Positions 17,611 to 21,421 of a DNA stretch of 21,421 nucleotides are shown here, in pieces. The notes under the pieces are model-generated. The model saw nothing but the letters and a program-made list of their open reading frames with translations. It was not told the origin of the DNA and made no database searches. Made by a program: the position numbers and the translations under genes. Within the stretch, counting starts at the first letter, position 1. Each line of letters starts with the position of its first letter. The DNA is from Chara braunii (taxonomy: Eukaryota; Streptophyta; Charophyceae; Charales; Characeae): assembly GCA_003427395.1 (NCBI GenBank), contig BFEA01000343.1:297197-318617 (forward strand), given 5' to 3'.

Positions 17611-17669
17611 TCAAGATCGGAGATCTTGACGGTCAAATTTATTAGCACCACTAGTGCAAGCACTGGTGG
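17611..17669. repeat. Twin hairpins, copy X
   Basis: TCAAGATC (17611-17618) pairs with GATCTTGA (17622-17629). Then CCACTAGTGC (17648-17657) pairs with GCACTGGTGG (17660-17669) with one T/G wobble. The same pair of hairpins recurs at 19231-19289. Confidence 0.75.
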
Positions 17670-17735
17670 GAGCAAGTGGGAGGGCAAAAAGAAAAATAAA
17701 CAAGTAAAGAAAACAAGGGATAGAGGCATGGGAGC

Positions 17736-17755
17736 AATCCGAAAAATCTCGGATT
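17736..17755. repeat. AATCCGA/TCGGATT hairpin
   Basis: 7-bp perfect stem (17736-17742 with 17749-17755), loop AAAATC. An outer GC/GC pair would leave one bulged A at 17756; the same bulge is kept in the homologous hairpin at 19357. Confidence 0.75.
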
Positions 17756-17835
17756 AGCCCCCCCCAAGAAAATGGGGCCAAAAGGGTCAGCATAAGGAAA
17801 ATAGGCTCCCGGAAAAAAATCGGTGCAAGGGGACC

Positions 17836-17874
17836 CACCGTTTGGGAGAGAGGAGGACTAACGGTGACTCCCAA
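17836..17874. other. Interleaved inverted repeats, pseudoknot-like
   Basis: CACCGTT (17836-17842) pairs with AACGGTG (17860-17866). TTGGGAG (17842-17848) pairs with CTCCCAA (17868-17874). The arms alternate 1-2-1'-2', the order of an H-type pseudoknot, sharing one T. Confidence 0.5.
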
Positions 17875-17896
17875 GGGCATGGAAGGGCCACAACTG

Positions 17897-17940
17897 CAGT
17901 CCAAAAAATAACGGACTGACCCTTGGACATAGGAAGGGTC
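17897..17940. repeat. CAGTCC/GGACTG hairpin followed by GACCCTT/AAGGGTC hairpin
   Basis: CAGTCC (17897-17902) pairs with GGACTG (17913-17918), loop of ten. The next stem, GACCCTT (17918-17924) with AAGGGTC (17934-17940), follows immediately. Confidence 0.7.
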
Positions 17941-18081
17941 AAAACTTAGAGGGAGAGGCAAAAAAAAAGCCTTAACGGCTAGTTGACACTTGGCAAGCAA
18001 AAAGAAAAAGAAAATGTGGGAGAATGAGATAAGGAGAGTGAGAGGGAGTGAGTGAGTTGGTCATTAGTAGGGACTGCAGCA

Positions 18082-18105
18082 AGTTGGGACTGCAAAGTCC
18101 CAACT
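18082..18105. repeat. Perfect 10-bp hairpin with GCAA loop
   Basis: AGTTGGGACT (18082-18091), loop GCAA (18092-18095), AGTCCCAACT (18096-18105). GCAA is a GNRA-type tetraloop if the strand is transcribed. It lies in the first 189-bp copy. Confidence 0.85.
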
Positions 18106-18247
18106 GTCCAAGAAAGGAGGAAAAAGAAAAAGAAAAGAAAAGAAAATTGAGAAAAGGGCCTTAACAGCTAGTTGACACTTGGCATGCACAAAAAAAAAGA
18201 AAAGAAAAAGAAAATGAGTGTGAGGGAGGATGAGTGAGTTGGCCGTC

Positions 18248-18287
18248 AGTTGGGACTGCAGCAAGTAGGGACTGCCAAGTCCCAACT
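18248..18287. repeat. Same 10-bp stem with swapped spacing
   Basis: AGTTGGGACT (18248-18257) pairs with AGTCCCAACT (18278-18287) across 20 bases. An inner GGGACT (18268-18273) can pair with AGTCCC (18278-18283) instead. It is the counterpart of 18082-18105 in the second 189-bp copy. Confidence 0.75.
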
Positions 18288-18435
18288 GCCCACAAGTGGA
18301 GGAAAAATAAAAGAAAAAGAAAAGAAAAAACAAAGTAAAGGGGCAAAGTCAAAAGGACACTAACGGACGAAAACGGCCACCTAGGGGAAGGATTTTGGAC
18401 CAAGTTCACTTGGGCAATATGGTGGTTACAAAGAA

Positions 18436-18482
18436 CCTTGATTTTCTTTGATTTATGCTGAGAAAATTAAAGAAAATCAGGG
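18436..18482. repeat. 14-bp A/T-rich hairpin
   Basis: TGATTTTCTTT (18439-18449) pairs perfectly with AAAGAAAATCA (18469-18479). A T/G wobble and two C-G pairs extend it to 18436 and 18482. Confidence 0.8.
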
Positions 18483-18517
18483 CCCCATGCAACCGAAAAA
18501 TAACGGACTGCATGGGG
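18483..18517. repeat. CCCCATGCA/TGCATGGGG hairpin of the AGTCCG family
   Basis: 9-bp perfect stem (18483-18491 with 18509-18517) with an inner CCG/CGG. The right arm contains CGGACTGCATG as in the next unit; the left arm is one base short of the family form. Confidence 0.8.
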
Positions 18518-18647
18518 GAGACCAAAAACATGTTTTGAGTGCACCGGGAACCAAAATTGAGACGGGATGCACTTGGGAAGTGGTCGCTTGATTTTCTTTT
18601 GGTAGGGGGCTAGTTGAGGAACATTGGGGCAAGGAAAACTGCCCCTA

Positions 18648-18675
18648 ATGCAGTCCGAGATGTAGCGGACTGCAT
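18648..18675. repeat. Best AGTCCG hairpin: perfect 10-bp stem
   Basis: ATGCAGTCCG (18648-18657), loop of eight, CGGACTGCAT (18666-18675). GCCCC (18641-18645) and GGGGC (18681-18685) add an outer stem. Confidence 0.9.
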
Positions 18676-18807
18676 AGGAAGGGGCAAACATAAGGTTTTG
18701 GGAGTCCGGGAGTCGAAATTGAGTCCGGATTTAGGAAAATTAACGTTTTATTTTCCTTGGGCATGGGGCATGATGTGGGGTTGTGGGACTGGTAGATTGG
18801 CCGTGGA

Positions 18808-18833
18808 TGCAGTCCGAGAAATTTTAGACTGCA
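18808..18833. repeat. TGCAGTC/GACTGCA hairpin, CpG lost on one arm
   Basis: 7-bp perfect stem (18808-18814 with 18827-18833). The left arm continues CG, but the right arm has TA at 18825-18826 where the family has CG, as expected of deamination on both strands. Confidence 0.8.
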
Positions 18834-19230
18834 CATGGATGGCCGGGCCAAGGGAAAAAGGGCTACGGCATGTCGAAAACACTAGAAACCGGCGCCGCAG
18901 GCCTAGGGGAGTGTGACGGTAAAACGGCAATGGCACGACGGGTGTCCCGCGACCGGGAAATTATCAACGACGCTTGGGACACATGAAAAAAAAAATAAAA
19001 CAAAACTGTCGGGGGCATGGGAAGTCCCAAATAAAAATTGAACGTCAACCGGGATGACGCCGAGGGCCAAAGGGGGCCAAACAAAAATTGTCGGAAAATG
19101 AGCCTTGTCGACGGCACCGCCGGCGGAGTGGAAAAATGAGACTAGTATGGGAAGCGGCGGGGACATGAGGTGTCCCGAGGGGGAGACCACTAGACAAGAT
19201 GAGGAGCGGCCGTGAGGAATAAACGGCGCC

Positions 19231-19289
19231 GTCGAGATCAAGGATCTCGACAATGGAAAATATTAGCATCACTAGTGTCAACGCTAGTG
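19231..19289. repeat. Twin hairpins, copy Y
   Basis: GTCGAGATC (19231-19239) pairs with GATCTCGAC (19243-19251). CACTAGTG (19270-19277) pairs with CGCTAGTG (19282-19289) with one T/G wobble. Compared with copy X the first stem has a paired A-T to G-C change. Confidence 0.75.
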
Positions 19290-19356
19290 GGGCTCAAACG
19301 GGTGAAAACGGGAGTGAGGAGCAATAAAAAAATAACAAGGGGGGAGGTTGTCCAGC

Positions 19357-19376
19357 AGTCCGGGGTATTTCGGACT
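19357..19376. repeat. AGTCCG/CGGACT hairpin, copy Y
   Basis: 6-bp stem (19357-19362 with 19371-19376), loop of eight, and the same bulged A before an outer GC as at 17736-17755. Confidence 0.75.
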
Positions 19377-19710
19377 AGCTAGGCACAAGAAAATAAAAGC
19401 CCAAGGGGCTCCAAACAAAGAACAGCCTAGCCAAGAAAAATCGGAACCAAAGGGGCTCGAAATAGAGGCTAACGGGAGGGAAATGAGCCCCCTAGGGGCA
19501 TGGGCATGCCAACCTTGTGAGTCGGGGTATAACGGCCAACAGCCGGTCATGAACCTGGCCACAATCAAGGCCCTAAGGCCTAGAAAGAGAATGCGCAGCA
19601 AAGTGACACATGCCACAATAAAAATAAAAGAAAAAGAAAAGAAAAAGAAGAGAAAAAGGAGGGAGAATGAAAAAAAATAGGAGGAATGGGTGAAGGAGAG
19701 TGTGCCGACC

Positions 19711-19749
19711 CATTGGGATGGCTGCAATAGGGACTGCCGGGTCCCAATG
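19711..19749. repeat. CATTGGGA/TCCCAATG hairpin
   Basis: 8-bp perfect stem (19711-19718 with 19742-19749). An inner GGGAC (19730-19734) can pair with GTCCC (19741-19745). It is the counterpart of the 18082 and 18248 hairpins. Confidence 0.7.
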
Positions 19750-19793
19750 ATGACCTCACTCCTCCTAGATTCAAGGAGTGCAGGCCGGATTGC

Positions 19794-19822
19794 TGAGATA
19801 TGGTCCTTGGGGCCATATCTCA
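19794..19822. repeat. TGAGATATGG/CCATATCTCA hairpin
   Basis: 10-bp perfect stem with a 9-nt loop. Confidence 0.85.
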
Positions 19823-19891
19823 ACAAAATCTGAATTTAAAAGAGCAAAAATGAAAGAAAATGCAAAGGGTGAAAATCCAGTTTTCTTTTGG

Positions 19892-19961
19892 ACCATGGAT
19901 CTGAAATCAGATCTCATGGTGGAGAGAAAACAACCGTTTTTTGTGGGCCAACAAAAAATGG
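19892..19961. repeat. Two adjacent strong hairpins
   Basis: ACCATG plus GATCTGA (19892-19904) pair with TCAGATC plus CATGGT (19907-19920), one bulged T. CCGTTTTTTGT (19934-19944) pairs with ACAAAAAATGG (19951-19961), one G/T wobble, loop GGGCCA. Confidence 0.75.
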
Positions 19962-20230
19962 CTAGGTCCGAAATGAGGTAGCAGCCTAAAAAGAAAAGAA
20001 ATAAAAAAGAAGAAAAAGACGAAACAGTGCATTTGGCCCAAAAGAAGAACCAGATGAATCAAAAATTGAAAAAATAGACTTAGGGGCTCAAAATTGAAGC
20101 ATGGGCTACTAGGGGGTAGCACGGATTATTGTTGGCTTTGGTTCTTAGCCAGATCCAAGCCTGAGAATGTTCCGCCACTTAGAAAAATGGTCCAGCCTAC
20201 CCAAGGGAGGCCGAAACCTGAAAAAATCGA

Positions 20231-20299
20231 GAAAAAGACCCACTAGGTCTTTTTCCTTCAAATAAAATTGCCCCTTGGACATTAAGACCCAAGGGGGCA
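20231..20299. repeat. Two adjacent 10-bp hairpins
   Basis: GAAAAAGACC (20231-20240) pairs perfectly with GGTCTTTTTC (20246-20255) over loop CACTA. TGCCCCTTGG (20269-20278) pairs with CCAAGGGGGCA (20289-20299) with one bulged G. Confidence 0.85.
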
Positions 20300-20339
20300 G
20301 CATTTGTGAAATGGAAAAGAGGCCGGAGTAGGCCAAGAG

Positions 20340-20372
20340 GCAATCCGAGTTGGTACCAACCAATCGGACTGC
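20340..20372. repeat. AGTCCG-family hairpin enclosing a 12-bp palindrome
   Basis: GCAATCCGA (20340-20348) pairs with TCGGACTGC (20364-20372) with one A/C mismatch. The interior holds the perfect palindrome GTTGGTACCAAC (20349-20360). Confidence 0.8.
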
Positions 20373-20393
20373 ATGAACCTGGCCAAAAAGAGG

Positions 20394-20448
20394 CCGAGGT
20401 GCCCCCGGAGAGGCCTAGAGGTGAAAATTGGCCTTGGGGGTACCTCGG
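20394..20448. repeat. 13-bp stem with inner 5-bp stem
   Basis: CCGAGGTGCCCCC (20394-20406) pairs with GGGGGTACCTCGG (20436-20448), one G/T wobble. Inside, AGGCC (20411-20415) pairs with GGCCT (20430-20434). Confidence 0.85.
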
Positions 20449-20462
20449 TTCACCTTGAGGCA

Positions 20463-20478
20463 CTTGGGAGGGCCCAAG
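20463..20478. repeat. CTTGGG/CCCAAG hairpin just upstream of the promoter palindrome
   Basis: 6-bp perfect stem (20463-20468 with 20473-20478), loop AGGG. Confidence 0.7.
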
Positions 20479-20485
20479 GGCTGGC

Positions 20486-20528
20486 CGGACTGCTGTTCCC
20501 AGCCTATATAAGCTGGGGATTCAGTCCG
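20486..20528 (+). promoter_or_regulatory. TATA box in the loop of a nested palindrome
   Basis: Outer arms CGGACTG (20486-20492) and CAGTCCG (20522-20528) are perfect complements of the hairpin-family motif. Inner arms CCCAGC (20498-20503) and GCTGGG (20512-20517), extendable by two pairs, leave exactly CTATATAA (20504-20511) as loop. TATATAA is a consensus plant TATA box, so transcription would start near 20535-20545, the inferred start of R. Whether a cruciform forms, or the arms are simply binding sites, cannot be seen. Confidence 0.7.
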
Positions 20529-20918
20529 CCACACTCACACTTGCATGAGGAGTACCCATGCTGCTCAAATGACCCCATGAGAGCTCTAGAGGCAATTGGA
20601 GAGTAGTGAGGGGAACCCCTGCCAGTCCGGGAGCTTGGAGGTGACTATGAGCTAGTAGGAGGAGACTCTACAAGCTAGTGGTAGTGGAGGAGGTAATCCG
20701 CCATAACTCCCAGGCTAGTGGAGAGGAAGGAAGGACTGAGAGGCCCGTGGGAACTTGGAAGAAGAAGGAGAGAGGGAAGAGAAGGTTTGAAAAATGAGGT
20801 AGCCATAGCCAAGGAGGAGTTGTGCAAGGGGGAGAGGAAGCCTCATTGAGATCGAGACTCCATCTCCAAGATATTGGTAAGGTGAGTAGGAGGAAGAAGA
20901 TGTATCTTCTCCCCTATC

Positions 20919-21135
20919 CTCTTCCCCATCTTCCTCCTCACCCCCTTCTCCTTCTCCATCTTCCTTTTCGTCTCCTTCCTCATCTTCTTCTTCACCTTCT
21001 TCTTCACCTTCTCCATCTTCCTTTTTTTTTTTTTTTTTTTTTTTCCTTCTTCTTTTTCTTCTTTTTCTTCTTCTTCTCCTCTCCTTCCTTAGTCTTCTTC
21101 TTCTTCCTCTTCTCCTTTTCTCTTTGTTCTTAATC
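20919..21135. repeat. CT-rich low-complexity tract with a T run
   Basis: CTTCTCC/TTCTTC units with a run of about 23 T at 21022-21044. The matching minus-strand frame of poly-E/K/R is a composition artefact. It lies in the inferred transcribed part of the LTR. Confidence 0.95.
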
Positions 21136-21148
21136 TTCTTTGGGATAA

Positions 21149-21421
21149 TCAAACTCTCGTTTTTCATCCACATACTAGTAGGAAGTGCTCTGATTCTTCT
21201 AGGAATGATCTCATGGTGATTGCTTGTGTTTTGAGCTCTTCAAAACTTGTGTTTTTCACTCACACACTAGTAGGTATGTAGTGCAACACTCATGGATGCT
21301 TCTTGATGTATTCTTGGTGATTAAAGCTCTTCAAACTTGTGTTTTTCACTCACACACTAGTAGGTAGCATAGCGCAACACTCATGGATGCTTCTTGATGT
21401 ATTCTTGGTGATTAGAACTCT
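21149..21421. repeat. 91-bp tandem repeat, three copies, reaching the window end
   Basis: Copies start at 21149, 21240 and 21331, each with TCAAA-CTTGTGTTTTTCA then CACACTAGTAGG-like sequence. The second and third are nearly identical; the first is diverged. The array probably continues past the window. Confidence 0.95.

Larger units (their letters stand above)
17969..18335. repeat. 189-bp tandem duplication
   Basis: GCCTTAAC(G/A)GCTAGTTGACA marks the copies at 17969 and 18158. Each continues through an A-rich tract, a GAG-rich tract and a GGGACTGC hairpin block. A diverged relative of the same unit lies near 19600-19750. Confidence 0.9.
16820..21421 (+). mobile_element. Very long 3' LTR (partial): U3, TATA box and start of R/U5
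   Basis: Begins TGTGGACT right after the PPT and contains no coding signal. A TATA box at 20505-20511 fits a U3/R boundary shortly after 20535, giving a U3 of about 3.7 kb. The rest is A/G-rich on this strand, full of tandem repeats and perfect hairpins. It runs off the window, so neither its 3' end nor the usual terminal CA can be seen, and no 5' partner was found within 1-3047. If the border is wrong it is simply hairpin-rich intergenic DNA with a promoter. Confidence 0.5.

Noticed and set aside
20715-21173. 152-codon minus-strand frame rich in E, K and R
   Set aside because: It is the complement of a CT-rich low-complexity tract; no protein features beyond composition.

Overview
The window is nuclear eukaryotic DNA made almost entirely of decayed retrotransposon sequence. 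No intact gene, tRNA, rRNA or CRISPR array was found. The host is probably a streptophyte, perhaps a charophyte alga or another non-flowering lineage. The grounds are a plant-style Ty3/gypsy pol with a D(35)E integrase, and a DNMT3-type cytosine methyltransferase fragment, a family known from mosses and absent from flowering plants. This placement is low-confidence inference.

Layout. 1-121 is a TC microsatellite. 122-3047 has no convincing gene but carries inverted repeats and strong splice-like signals, and may be the long 5' leader of a large element. 3048-6160 holds four tandem, diverged copies (A-D) of one unrecognised module of about 250 residues. A, B and C are separate degraded ORFs; D lacks the last third and runs directly into Gag. 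6200-12000 is a Ty3/gypsy gag-pol: capsid and CCHC knuckle, retropepsin, reverse transcriptase, RNase H, zinc-binding integrase with GPY/F tail. It is broken by stops and frame changes. Two of the frame changes fall on recognisable recoding-type heptamers: a Ty3-like +1 site and an HIV-like -1 site. 12459-13069 is an acidic accessory ORF with a SUMO-interaction-like motif. 13105-13624 holds two unrecognised coding-like remnants.

13990-15900 is mostly minisatellite (38, 28, 24, 18 and about 65 bp units). 15484-15519 and 16787-16819 are two similar hairpin plus polypurine-tract (PPT) sites. Just upstream of the second lies a DNMT3-like catalytic-domain fragment (16051-16569), the place where retrotransposons often carry captured genes.

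16820-21421 is read as a very long 3' LTR, cut off by the window end. It is packed with hairpins, many sharing an AGTCCG/CGGACT arm at roughly 160 bp spacing. The series ends in a nested palindrome whose loop is the TATA box (20505-20511). A CT-rich tract and three 91-bp tandem repeats follow.

How it fits together (inference): one giant Ty3/gypsy-type element with a duplicated accessory module before gag, an accessory ORF after pol, a captured methyltransferase piece and a structured promoter LTR. No second LTR copy is visible, so nesting of two related elements is equally possible.
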